A DNA stretch of 35,883 bases from an uncultured Clostridia bacterium (GTDB taxonomy: Bacteria > Bacillota > Clostridia > Oscillospirales > JAAYOS01), in the NCBI GenBank assembly GCA_947630675.1, contig CANRIN010000015.1, positions 1 through 35,883 of the forward strand. Direction: 5' to 3'. The position numbers and the translations under genes are program-made. This document shows, piece after piece, positions 14,932-22,177 of this stretch. Numbering within the stretch: the stretch's first letter is position 1; the number at the start of each line of letters is the position of its first letter. The notes under the pieces were generated by a model that worked only from the letters and a program-made list of their open reading frames with translations, did not search any database and was not told the origin of the DNA.

Positions 14932-15939
14932 TCAGCGCCTCTCCTCCGGCTTCACGAAGGTGTACCACACATCGTCCGCGACGATGTATCCGTCCGCCGA
15001 GTATTTGAAGGACACCGTTGAGTCGTCGGTAAATACGACGGTGACGGTGGTAAAGGTCACGCCGTCTGCCGATTCGATGCTCGACACGACTGCCCCCGTC
15101 TCCCCGGACGGCTCCGTTTCCTTGGTGGTCTCCGTCCAGCCTGAGGTATCTATGGTTCCCGTGACTGCCGGAGCGTAGGTCACGGTCACCGCTCCATCCT
15201 GTGCGCCGTCCCCGTCCACCGGGACGAGCACAAGGCTTACGAAATACTCGGTCTCCTCCTCGGCGTCTCCGGCAAAGACAAGCGTCTCCGCCGGCTTCTC
15301 TCCGCCGGCTTTCTCTTCAAAGCGCAGCTCCTTCACGGACGAAGGTTCTATCGCAAGCGAACCGTTGCACACGAGCGGCGTCGCTGTCCCGCCCAAGCCG
15401 CGCTCGGTATCCTGCGTTAAGCCCAGCTTGTTGCTGCCGTCTTCGCCTAGGGTGGCCTGAGGCGCGGAGAGACTGTCTTCGGCGGTCGCGCCATCCGCTG
15501 TCTCGGGCTCCTCCGGTGCATCGGCCACAGCGACGGGTGTCTCAATGGAGTAGACAACGCCGCTTTCGGCATCGGACCCTGCCGACATCATATATGTGCC
15601 GGACGGCGCTTCGGCGCTCTCCGCACTGCGGAACGGCAGGCATCTCAAACCTATCGCCACCGCGAGCGACGCTGCAAGGACTCCCGCCGCAGCACCGGGA
15701 AGGACACGCCTCCGCCGCTTCTCCTTTTTCACCGCCGCCATTATGCTGCCGTGCAGCTCCCCAGGCGGCTCCGTCATATTCTCCTCCGTGAGTTCGGAGA
15801 CGGTTTTCCAGAACTCCACCTCACGTCTGCACTCCTCACAGCCGGCAAGGTGGCGTTCAAACTCGGCGCGCTCGTCACCGCAGAGCTCGCCGCGGACATA
15901 TTCTTCTATATGTTCCTCGAGGTATCCGCACTCTCTCAT
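14932..15939 (-). CDS. Anti-sigma factor with zinc-finger (zf-HC2) domain
   Basis: 335-aa membrane-anchored protein. An N-terminal ZAS/zf-HC2 motif (HLAGCEECRREVEFW, about residues 30-45) binds the cognate sigma factor. A single membrane helix follows a KKEKRRRR stop-transfer-like cluster (about 75-100). The extracytoplasmic part is Ser/Thr/Glu-rich and then folds into a C-terminal domain (about 195-335) I cannot name. Its ATG overlaps the sigma gene stop by four bases, so the two proteins are made in fixed ratio. It is expected to hold the ECF sigma factor at the membrane until an envelope signal releases it. The signal is unknown. Confidence 0.85.
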   Translation of the reverse strand: MRECGYLEEHIEEYVRGELCGDERAEFERHLAGCEECRREVEFWKTVSELTEENMTEPPGELHGSIMAAVKKEKRRRRVLPGAAAGVLAASLAVAIGLRCLPFRSAESAEAPSGTYMMSAGSDAESGVVYSIETPVAVADAPEEPETADGATAEDSLSAPQATLGEDGSNKLGLTQDTERGLGGTATPLVCNGSLAIEPSSVKELRFEEKAGGEKPAETLVFAGDAEEETEYFVSLVLVPVDGDGAQDGAVTVTYAPAVTGTIDTSGWTETTKETEPSGETGAVVSSIESADGVTFTTVTVVFTDDSTVSFKYSADGYIVADDVWYTFVKPEERR

Positions 15940-16484
15940 TGACGCTCTCCCCTGCCTTTCCTGTTATTAGACGCAAATCCGTTCGGAATGTTCCCTCTCT
16001 TTATCAGGAACTCCCGCAGGCGCTCACGCGCACGGTGCAGACGGCTCTTGACGGTGCCCTCCTCGATCCTCAGCGTCTCGGCTATCTCGGCGTAGCTCAG
16101 CGAATAGACCTCCCGCATGAGGAATATCTCCCTGTGCTCCGGGGCAAGCGAATCTATCGCCCGGTCGAGCTCGCGGCGGAGCTCCTCGCGCTCGAATGCA
16201 GCGTCCGGGGCGAAGCTCTCGTCGGCTATCTCGGTGTCGCGCTCCTCATCGTCCGCGCTCACCGTAAGCGGCAGCTCCCTCCGCCGCGACAGCCGGCGGA
16301 GATGGTCGGTGCAGAGATTGGAGACTATACGGAAAAGCCACGTCGAGAACTTCGCCTCGCCCTTGAATTTTCTGAGCGACTTCCACACCCGGATGAACGC
16401 CTCCTGCGAGATGTCGAGCGCGTCCTCCGCGTTTCCCGTCATGCGGAGCGCCATGTTGTATACGCGCTTCTCGTAACGCCGCAC
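15936..16484 (-). CDS. ECF-type RNA polymerase sigma factor
   Basis: 182 aa as listed. Region 2 (ALRMTGNAEDALDISQEAFIRVWKSLRKFKGEAKFSTWLFRIVSNLCTDHLRR) and region 4 (LAPEHREIFLMREVYSLSYAEIAETLRIEEGTVKSRLHRARERLREFL) are both complete. The GTG start at 16484 is the only conventional one, but 20 in-frame codons upstream encode TDEKLAKRAAGGDDSAFEEL, which is what homologous sigma factors have at their N-terminus, and AAAGGAGG lies nine bases before an ACG at 16544. The protein is therefore probably longer than listed. It is followed by its anti-sigma gene and preceded by dusB. Confidence 0.9.
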   Translation of the reverse strand: MRRYEKRVYNMALRMTGNAEDALDISQEAFIRVWKSLRKFKGEAKFSTWLFRIVSNLCTDHLRRLSRRRELPLTVSADDEERDTEIADESFAPDAAFEREELRRELDRAIDSLAPEHREIFLMREVYSLSYAEIAETLRIEEGTVKSRLHRARERLREFLIKRGNIPNGFASNNRKGRGERQ

Positions 16485-16611
16485 AAGCTCCTCGAAGGCG
16501 GAGTCATCTCCGCCGGCCGCTCGTTTTGCAAGCTTCTCGTCCGTAGCCTTTCGCCTCCTTTCCCGCGCCTCCGGGCGCTGAATACAATCCTTATCGTCTA
16601 AGCCTGCCGGA

Positions 16612-17595
16612 CTACTTCAGGTCGCGGCAGATGCCTTTGGTTATCGAATAGATGTCCTCAAAGCTCGAAATATGCGATATTTTCTCGCGGTAATATCCCG
16701 CGTAGGGTATCCCCTTCAGGTACCACGCGTAGTGCTTGCGCGCCTCGAGACAGGCTATGTGCTCCCCCTTGTCCTCGCGCGCACGCTCGAACTGGCGCAC
16801 CGCCGCCGCGCACTTCTCCTCGATGGACGGCTCCTCCGGAGGCTCCTCCCCGTCGAGCGCGGCGAGTATCTCGCGGAATATCCACGGCCGCCCGAATGCG
16901 CCGCGCCCGACCATCACCGCGTCCGCGCCGGTGTAGCGCAGGAGGCGCACGGCGTCCGCGCCGCAGAAGACATCTCCGTTGGCTATCACCGGTATCTTCA
17001 CCGCGCGCTTCACGTCCCGCGCGGCGTCTCTGTCCGAAAGTCCGCTGTAGAGCTGCGTGCGCGTGCGCCCGTGGACACACACGGCGGATACGCCGAGCCG
17101 TTCAGCAAGCTGCGCAAGCTCCACGCAGTTGCACGAACCAGAGTCCCAGCCCTTCCGCATCTTCACCGTCACCGGGACGGGCGAGCCCTCAAGGACCGCG
17201 TCTATGACGCGGGCCGCACGGTCGAGGTCGCGCATGAGCGCACACCCCTCGCCGTTGTTTACGATCTTGCCCATCGGGCAGCCCATGTTGATGTCTATGA
17301 CGTCCGCGCCGCTCAAATCCGCGGCTATCCTCGCGCCCTCGCGCATGACCTCCGGCTCGGAGCCGAATATCTGCGCGGCGGACGGATGCTCGTCCCGGGC
17401 GATATGCAGCAGCGCGCGCGACTTTTTGTCGCCAAAGGTGAGCGCCTTCGCGCTCACCATCTCGGTGCAGGTGTACTCCGCGCCGTATTCGCGGCAGACG
17501 GAGCGGAACGCAAAGTCGGTGACGCCCGCCATCGGTGCGAGAAGCACTCTCGCGCCGAAAAAGCCGGTATTTTCCTTTTTTGCAGACGTCTCCAT
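16612..17595 (-). CDS. dusB: tRNA-dihydrouridine synthase
   Basis: 327-aa FMN enzyme that reduces uridines in tRNA D-loops. The N-terminal barrel begins with LAPMAGVTDFAFRSVCREYGA; the catalytic Cys lies in NMGCPMGKI, and VHGRTRTQLYSG, IPVIANGDV and VMVGRGAFGRPW are the FMN-binding and barrel motifs. The ORF track begins nine codons upstream; the ATG at 17595 follows GGGGGA and is preferred. A good promoter lies 60 bases upstream. The sigma gene starts after a short gap with no terminator seen, so the sigma/anti-sigma pair may be read from the dusB promoter. Confidence 0.94.
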   Translation of the reverse strand: METSAKKENTGFFGARVLLAPMAGVTDFAFRSVCREYGAEYTCTEMVSAKALTFGDKKSRALLHIARDEHPSAAQIFGSEPEVMREGARIAADLSGADVIDINMGCPMGKIVNNGEGCALMRDLDRAARVIDAVLEGSPVPVTVKMRKGWDSGSCNCVELAQLAERLGVSAVCVHGRTRTQLYSGLSDRDAARDVKRAVKIPVIANGDVFCGADAVRLLRYTGADAVMVGRGAFGRPWIFREILAALDGEEPPEEPSIEEKCAAAVRQFERAREDKGEHIACLEARKHYAWYLKGIPYAGYYREKISHISSFEDIYSITKGICRDLK

Positions 17596-17655
17596 CGTAT
17601 TCCCCCGGAAATATAAAAGCACCTTCCCCGCGGGAAGCGTTCCGCGAGTATGTGA

Positions 17656-17684
17656 ATTATAGCATACTCGTCACGGCTTTGCAA
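17656..17684 (-). promoter_or_regulatory. Sigma-A-type promoter for dusB
   Basis: Minus strand TTGCAA (17684-17679), 17-base spacer, perfect TATAAT (17661-17656). Confidence 0.8.
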
Positions 17685-17786
17685 GCGAACGCGGCGTCCG
17701 CAGCACCGCGGGCGGTATGACTGCGTATCGAAAGCAGGGTCGCCGGGGAAAGCTACCGACAGATCCGCATTTGAGAGGAGCATGAT

Positions 17787-18800
17787 ATGAAAGTAACCTT
17801 TTTTGACGCAAAACCGTATGACAGGCTATACTTCGAGCCGATGCTTGCTGACGCCGGCATAGACGTGAAGTTCTGCGAGTACCGCCTCTCCCCCGAGACT
17901 GCCGCGCTCGCCGCGGGCTCGGAGGCGGTCTGCATCTTCGTCAACGACGACGCGGGCGCCGAGACGATAAACGCGCTCTTCCGCGCCGGTGTGAAGCTCA
18001 TAGCGCTCCGCTGCTCCGGCTGCAACAACGTCGACCTCGGCGCGGCGGCGGGACGCATCCGCGTCGTCCGCGTACCGGCGTACTCCCCCGCCGCCGTCGC
18101 GGAATACGCCGTGGGGCTGATGCTCGCGACGAACCGCAAGATACCCCGCGCCTACGCGCGCGTGCGGAGCGGGAACTTCAGCATAAACGGCTTTCTCGGC
18201 TTCGACCTCGAGGGGCGCACAGCCGGCGTCGTCGGCACCGGCAGGATAGGAAAGAAGTTCATTTCGATATGCCGGGGCTTCGGGATGAAGATAGCGGCTT
18301 ACGACGCATACCCCGATCCCTCGCTCGGGGTGGAATATATGCCGCTCGAGGAGCTTGAGCGCCGCGCGGACGTGATAAGCCTGCACTGCCCGCTCACCGA
18401 CGGTACCCGCCACATGATAAACTCCGCCGCGATAGAGCGGATGAAGGACGGCGTTATACTGATAAACACCTCGCGCGGCGGTCTCGTAGACACCACGGCG
18501 CTCCTGGACGGCCTGAAGTCGAAGAAGATAGGCGGCGCGGGGCTCGACGTCTACGAGGAGGAGGAAGCCTACTTCTATGAAGATCTTTCAAACGAGGTCA
18601 TAACCGACGAGGAGCTGCTTCAGCTTCTTTCTATGCCGAACGTCATTCTCTCCTCGCACCAGGCGTTCTTCACCGAGGACGCAATGCGCGCGATAGCTGA
18701 GACCACCGTCGGGAGCCTCGCCGCCTTCCGGGACGGTGATGAGCTCGAAAACGAGCTGCGGTTAGAGCACGACGGCGAGCTTGCCTTCACTCCGAAGTGA
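17787..18800 (+). CDS. D-2-hydroxyacid dehydrogenase (D-lactate dehydrogenase-like)
   Basis: 337-aa NAD-dependent dehydrogenase. Catalytic domain at both ends, with the nucleotide-binding domain (about 100-290) starting at GVVGTGRIGKKF. Arg230 (TSRGGLVD), the Glu in DVYEEE, and His291 (SSHQAFFTEDA) form the expected catalytic set. The YFYEDLSNEVITDEEL insertion is typical of the D-LDH/HicDH group rather than phosphoglycerate dehydrogenases, so the likely reaction is pyruvate to D-lactate or a related 2-oxoacid. The start follows GAGAGGAG. It stands alone, with a hairpin-rich 3' region. Confidence 0.92.
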   Translation: MKVTFFDAKPYDRLYFEPMLADAGIDVKFCEYRLSPETAALAAGSEAVCIFVNDDAGAETINALFRAGVKLIALRCSGCNNVDLGAAAGRIRVVRVPAYSPAAVAEYAVGLMLATNRKIPRAYARVRSGNFSINGFLGFDLEGRTAGVVGTGRIGKKFISICRGFGMKIAAYDAYPDPSLGVEYMPLEELERRADVISLHCPLTDGTRHMINSAAIERMKDGVILINTSRGGLVDTTALLDGLKSKKIGGAGLDVYEEEEAYFYEDLSNEVITDEELLQLLSMPNVILSSHQAFFTEDAMRAIAETTVGSLAAFRDGDELENELRLEHDGELAFTPK

Positions 18801-18801
18801 T

Positions 18802-18862
18802 GTAAAGCATCTTGCATTACGAGTCTGCTCTTAGGATTGCCTTGTAAGGCTATTTGCTTTAC
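18802..18862 (+). other. Hairpin-rich 3' region of the dehydrogenase gene
   Basis: Two bases after the stop, GTAAAGCA and TGCATTAC form a hairpin with one mismatch and a TCT loop. GTAAAGCA can also pair with TGCTTTAC at 18855-18862, enclosing a GCCTT/AAGGC hairpin. These are alternative structures; no function is known. Confidence 0.45.
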
Positions 18863-18881
18863 GGTTATGCCGCGCACGGAC

Positions 18882-18910
18882 CTGCCCCTCGGAGAAATTC
18901 CGAGGGGCAG
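18882..18910 (+). terminator. Perfect 12-bp hairpin, probable terminator
   Basis: CTGCCCCTCGGA and its complement with a GAAAT loop, followed by ATGTATTTG. The T-tract is weak, so it could also insulate the following promoter. Confidence 0.5.
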
Positions 18911-18916
18911 ATGTAT

Positions 18917-18945
18917 TTGCCAAATCTCCGCTTTTATGCTATAAT
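18917..18945 (+). promoter_or_regulatory. Sigma-A-type promoter for coaW-gluQ
   Basis: TTGCCA, 17-base spacer, perfect TATAAT, about 40 bases before the coaW start. Confidence 0.8.
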
Positions 18946-18988
18946 CACAGAGCTTATTAAACTTTGACCTCGGAGGTATCTGTTCCCT

Positions 18989-19837
18989 ATGGGCATCACT
19001 ATCGGTATTGACATCGGCGGTACCACGACGAAGATCGTCGGCATCGGGCCGGAAAAGACTATCATCACCCCGATGATGGTCCGCGCGAACGACCCGGCTG
19101 CGTCGCTCTTCGGCGCGTTCGGCAAGTTTATAGACGAAAACTCGCTCTCCATATCGGACGTCGACCGCATCGCGCTCACCGGCGTCGGCGCTTCGAGCGT
19201 CTCAAAGAAGATATACGGCATCCCCACCTACCGTGTGGAGGAATTCCTCTCCAACGGCCTCGGCGGGCTGTTCCTCTCCGGCCTTGATGACGCGATAATC
19301 GTCAGCATGGGCACCGGCACGTCCTTTGTCCGCGCTCTCGGAGACGGCACGGTGGCTCATCTTGGCGGCACCGGCGTCGGCGGCGGAACGATACGAGGGC
19401 TTGCCGACCAGCTTCTCAAGATACGCGACTTCGATGTGCTCGTCGAGACCGCGAAGGACGGCGACCTCTCGAAGGTCGACCTCACAGTCGGGGACATCTC
19501 GCGCGGCAGGATACCCGAGCTCTCCCCGAACGCCACCGCCTCCAACTTCGGCAAGCTGAGCGACCGTGCGGAGAAGCAGGACATAGCACGAGCGATATTC
19601 AACCTCGTCTTCCAGACGATAGGGATGCTCTCGGTGTTTGCGGCGCGCGGCTTCGGCTCCGCGGAAGTGGTGCTTATCGGCAACCTCACGAGCATCCCCT
19701 ACTGCCACGAGATACTCGGCGGCGTGGGGCGTAAGGTGCGCGGCTTCGGCTTCATCATCCCCGAGCACTCGGAGCACGGCACCGCCGTCGGAGCCGCGCT
19801 CGCGGTCATAAACGGGCGCTCAAGCGTCGAGCTGTGA
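18989..19837 (+). CDS. coaW: Type II pantothenate kinase
   Basis: 282-aa ASKHA-fold kinase that phosphorylates pantothenate, the first step of coenzyme A synthesis. It starts with the phosphate-1 motif (IGIDIGGTTTKIVGI), continues with MGTGTSFVRA and GTGVGGGT, which are typical of the eukaryote-like type II enzyme, and ends with HGTAVGAALA. Length is normal. Its stop overlaps the GTG of the next gene (GTGA), so coaW and gluQ are coupled, though their functions are not obviously related. Confidence 0.93.
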   Translation: MGITIGIDIGGTTTKIVGIGPEKTIITPMMVRANDPAASLFGAFGKFIDENSLSISDVDRIALTGVGASSVSKKIYGIPTYRVEEFLSNGLGGLFLSGLDDAIIVSMGTGTSFVRALGDGTVAHLGGTGVGGGTIRGLADQLLKIRDFDVLVETAKDGDLSKVDLTVGDISRGRIPELSPNATASNFGKLSDRAEKQDIARAIFNLVFQTIGMLSVFAARGFGSAEVVLIGNLTSIPYCHEILGGVGRKVRGFGFIIPEHSEHGTAVGAALAVINGRSSVEL

Positions 19838-20826
19838 AAAGCATGAAGGGGCGGTTTGCCCCCAGTCCGAGCGGAAGGATGCACCTCGGCAACGTCGCGG
19901 CGTACCTGCTCGCGTGGCTCTCGGCCAAGAGCGCCGGCGGGAGCGTCGTCCTGCGCATAGAGGATCTCGACCGCGGGCGCTGCCGGAGAGAATACGCGGA
20001 GCAGGCGGCGCTCGACTTTGAGACGCTCGGTCTCACGCCGGACGAGGGCGGCGTCTTTGCGCCGTATATGCAGAGCGGACGCGGCAAGGTCTACGCGGCG
20101 GCGCTCGAAACGATAGAGAGCCGCGCGGAGGTCTATCCCTGCTTCTGCACGCGCGCGGAGCTGCATGCCGCCTCCGCGCCGCACGCCTCGGACGGCACGC
20201 CGGTGTACGACGGGCGCTGCCGCCGCCTCTCCCCGGGCGAGATAAGCGAGCTTATGAAGACCCGCTCCCCCGCGCTGCGCCTCGCCGTGCCGGACGTGAC
20301 GGTGTCCTTTGAGGACAGGCGGCTCGGGCACGTGTCGCAGCAGCTCGCACATGAGTGCGGCGACTTCGTGCTTCGCCGCTCGGACGGGACATACGCCTAC
20401 CAGCTCGCCGTCGTCGCGGACGACATAGACATGGGCGTGACGGAAGTAGTGCGCGGAAGCGATCTCGCGATGTCTGCGCCGCGCCAGATATACCTCTGCC
20501 GGCTCCTCGGCGCCGAACCGCCGGAGTATGCGCACACGCCTATGCTCGTCGCGCCGGACGGAAAGCGGCTCGCGAAGCGCGAAAGGTCGCTCGACCTCGG
20601 AAGCCTGCTCGCGGCAGCCCGGCCGCCGCGTATCATCGGGGCGCTCGCGTATCTGCTCGGCATAATCGACCGGCGTGAGGACGTTCTTCCCCGCGACCTT
20701 GTCGGGGAGTTTTCGTGGGACAAAATCACCAAAACCGATATTGTGATAAACGAGGGAACCTTTTTGCACGATTTGTCGACAAATCAGCACCATTTTCGAC
20801 CTGTTTCCGCTCAGAAAGATACCTGA
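19834..20826 (+). CDS. gluQ: Glutamyl-Q tRNA(Asp) synthetase
   Basis: 330-aa class I synthetase-like protein lacking the anticodon-binding domain. RFAPSPSGRMHLGN contains the HIGH-type motif and KRLAKR the KMSKS-type motif. The zinc-binding set is visible as YPCFCTRAELH and YDGRC. The enzyme charges glutamate onto queuosine at position 34 of tRNA-Asp. The start is a GTG overlapping the coaW stop; an ATG three codons later is possible. The last 25 residues after FSWDKI are unlike the rest and contain a 16-bp DNA palindrome. Confidence 0.92.
   Translation: MKSMKGRFAPSPSGRMHLGNVAAYLLAWLSAKSAGGSVVLRIEDLDRGRCRREYAEQAALDFETLGLTPDEGGVFAPYMQSGRGKVYAAALETIESRAEVYPCFCTRAELHAASAPHASDGTPVYDGRCRRLSPGEISELMKTRSPALRLAVPDVTVSFEDRRLGHVSQQLAHECGDFVLRRSDGTYAYQLAVVADDIDMGVTEVVRGSDLAMSAPRQIYLCRLLGAEPPEYAHTPMLVAPDGKRLAKRERSLDLGSLLAAARPPRIIGALAYLLGIIDRREDVLPRDLVGEFSWDKITKTDIVINEGTFLHDLSTNQHHFRPVSAQKDT
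20770..20785. other. 16-bp perfect palindrome inside the 3' end of gluQ
   Basis: GATTTGTCGACAAATC is its own reverse complement. It is too short and loop-less for a good terminator and looks more like a protein-binding site. Confidence 0.4.
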
Positions 20827-20935
20827 CGGGCGACGCTTGACTGCAAGATCAAACTAGGTGCGATATTCGCCGGAATTATTATCCGTTTCGGCGTAAGCAA
20901 GGAAATATTTTAAAATTGCGAGAGGAGAAGTCATA

Positions 20936-21325
20936 ATGGAAAAGGTCTATGAGGCACTTAAGAAGTGCGGGGTCTACTACCTCGCCACAGTCGAGGGCGA
21001 CACGCCGCACGTCCGTCCCTTCGGCTCGCTCGCGCTCTTCGAGGGCAAGCTCTACATACAGACGGGCAAGGTAAAGCCGGTCGCTCACCAGCTCAAGGCG
21101 AATCCTAAGATAGAGATAGCGGGCATGTTTGCGGGCGGCTGGGTCCGCATTTCCGCCGAAGCGGTGCTCGACGAACGCATAGAAGCACAGGAGGCTATGC
21201 TCGACGCGAACCCCGGCATCCGGAATATGTACAAAGCCGGAGACGGCAATACCGAGGTCTATTACCTCCAAAACGGCACGATGCAGGTGTTTGGGCGCGG
21301 CGAAACAGAGAATATCCGCTTTTAG
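20936..21325 (+). CDS. Pyridoxamine 5'-phosphate oxidase-fold protein
   Basis: 129-aa flavin-reductase-like (PPOX) split-barrel protein. The start (MEKVYEALKKCGVYYLATVEGDTPHVRPFGS) and the strand pattern KLYIQTGKVKPVAHQLKANPKIEIAG are typical of the small clostridial group. Such proteins bind FMN or F420-like cofactors; this one has no recognisable substrate. AGAGGAG lies upstream of the start. An OhrR-like regulator follows on the same strand behind its own promoter, so a link to redox stress is possible but inferred. Confidence 0.88.
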   Translation: MEKVYEALKKCGVYYLATVEGDTPHVRPFGSLALFEGKLYIQTGKVKPVAHQLKANPKIEIAGMFAGGWVRISAEAVLDERIEAQEAMLDANPGIRNMYKAGDGNTEVYYLQNGTMQVFGRGETENIRF

Positions 21326-21360
21326 TGAGGTAAATTCAGCTAAAATGTCCCTTTAATGTA

Positions 21361-21394
21361 TTGTAAACGGAGGCCTTTCCAAGTATTATAATAC
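21361..21394 (+). promoter_or_regulatory. Promoter with overlapping palindromic operator for the MarR gene
   Basis: TTGTAA is followed after 17 bases by TATTAT, and a TATAAT overlaps it three bases further on. GTATTATAATAC (21383-21394) is a perfect 12-bp palindrome covering the -10 region. MarR/OhrR proteins often bind such AT-rich palindromes, so autorepression is likely. Confidence 0.65.
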
Positions 21395-21452
21395 ATAGAT
21401 AACGGTATTCAATCCGGACAGACACTATTAATTATATAAAGGGGAAAGAACT

Positions 21453-21902
21453 ATGAAAGAATCGAAGTACGATGCGCTCAAGATAGAAAATCAGATATGC
21501 TTCCCGCTCTATGCCGGATCCCGTGAGATAATCAAGAGGTACAAGCCTTATCTTGACGAGCTTGGCCTTACCTACACCCAGTACATCACCATGATGATAC
21601 TCTGGGAGGAAAAGGAGGTAACGGTCAAGCAGCTCGGCAAGCGCCTGTATCTCGACAGCGGGACCCTCACCCCCCTGCTGAAGAAGCTTGAGGCAAAGGG
21701 ACTCATCACCCGTGTCCGCCCCATCTCGGACGAGCGCAGCCTGATAGTCTCCATCACGCGTGAAGGCGCAAAGCTCCGCGACCTCGCGGTGGACATCCCC
21801 GCGAAGATGGCGCCCTGCCTGCACCTCACCGAGGATGAGGCGAAGGAGCTCTACCGCCTGCTCTACAAGATACTCGCGGCGAGCGAGGAAACTTTCGCGT
21901 GA
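21453..21902 (+). CDS. MarR family regulator, OhrR-like
   Basis: 149-aa winged-helix repressor. The N-terminal part (ENQICFPLYAGSREIIKRYKPYLDELGLTYTQYITMMILWEE) has the OhrR pattern, with a Cys at residue 16 in the place of the peroxide-sensing Cys. The wing region VKQLGKRLYLDSGTLTPLLKKLEAKGLITR and the DERS wing tip are complete. OhrR normally controls the hydroperoxide reductase ohr, which is not present in this window. The last two codons and stop form the left arm of hairpin-repeat copy B, so the C-terminus may have been altered by the element. Confidence 0.9.
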   Translation: MKESKYDALKIENQICFPLYAGSREIIKRYKPYLDELGLTYTQYITMMILWEEKEVTVKQLGKRLYLDSGTLTPLLKKLEAKGLITRVRPISDERSLIVSITREGAKLRDLAVDIPAKMAPCLHLTEDEAKELYRLLYKILAASEETFA

Positions 21903-22112
21903 AATCGCGCGGGCTTCGCCCGCGACCTATTTCACGCGAGCCGTCGGACAGAGCGGAGCTCTGCCGACGGCAGCACTTCGCTACGCGCCGAGTTTTCCGC
22001 CTGCGGCGAAAAATCGACGCACGCTGCGTGAGAAGAGTTTTTTCCGACGTACACGCCGCCAGAAAAAACGGATTGCACTTTTTTTGCCGCTAAAGCGGCG
22101 AAACTCTGCGAT
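21895..22112 (-). repeat. Hairpin-mosaic intergenic repeat, copy B (internally deleted)
   Basis: It shares with copy A the GCGGGC-TTC-GCCCGC core, the CAGAGC/GCTCTG hairpin inside GCCGTCGG/CCGACGGC, ACGCGCCGAGTTTTCCGCC, GTACACGCCGCC, and GCCGCTAAAGCGGCGAAACT, in the same order and orientation. The middle of copy A (about 11501-11762) is missing. The outer arm TCGCGTGAAAT/ATTTCACGCGA includes the marR stop codon. No coding sequence is seen. Confidence 0.85.
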
Positions 22113-22120
22113 GCTTTGAC

Positions 22121-22154
22121 AAACGCGCGCCGGAATTTCTTCCGGCGCGCGTTT
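22121..22154. terminator. Bidirectional terminator between marR and the GH3 gene
   Basis: Perfect 15-bp stem AAACGCGCGCCGGAA/TTCCGGCGCGCGTTT with a TTTC loop. The A and T ends give a short T-tract on either strand for the two convergent genes. Confidence 0.75.
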
Positions 22155-22177
22155 CTCTGCGTTATTTTCCCGAGAAT

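Noticed and set aside
17663-17786. Divergent promoter for the D-hydroxyacid dehydrogenase
   Set aside because: No pair of -35/-10 boxes with reasonable spacing could be read on the plus strand.
20837-20866. Promoter before the PPOX gene (TTGACT ... GATATT)
   Set aside because: The spacer is 19 bases and the -10 is weak. It may be real but cannot be supported.
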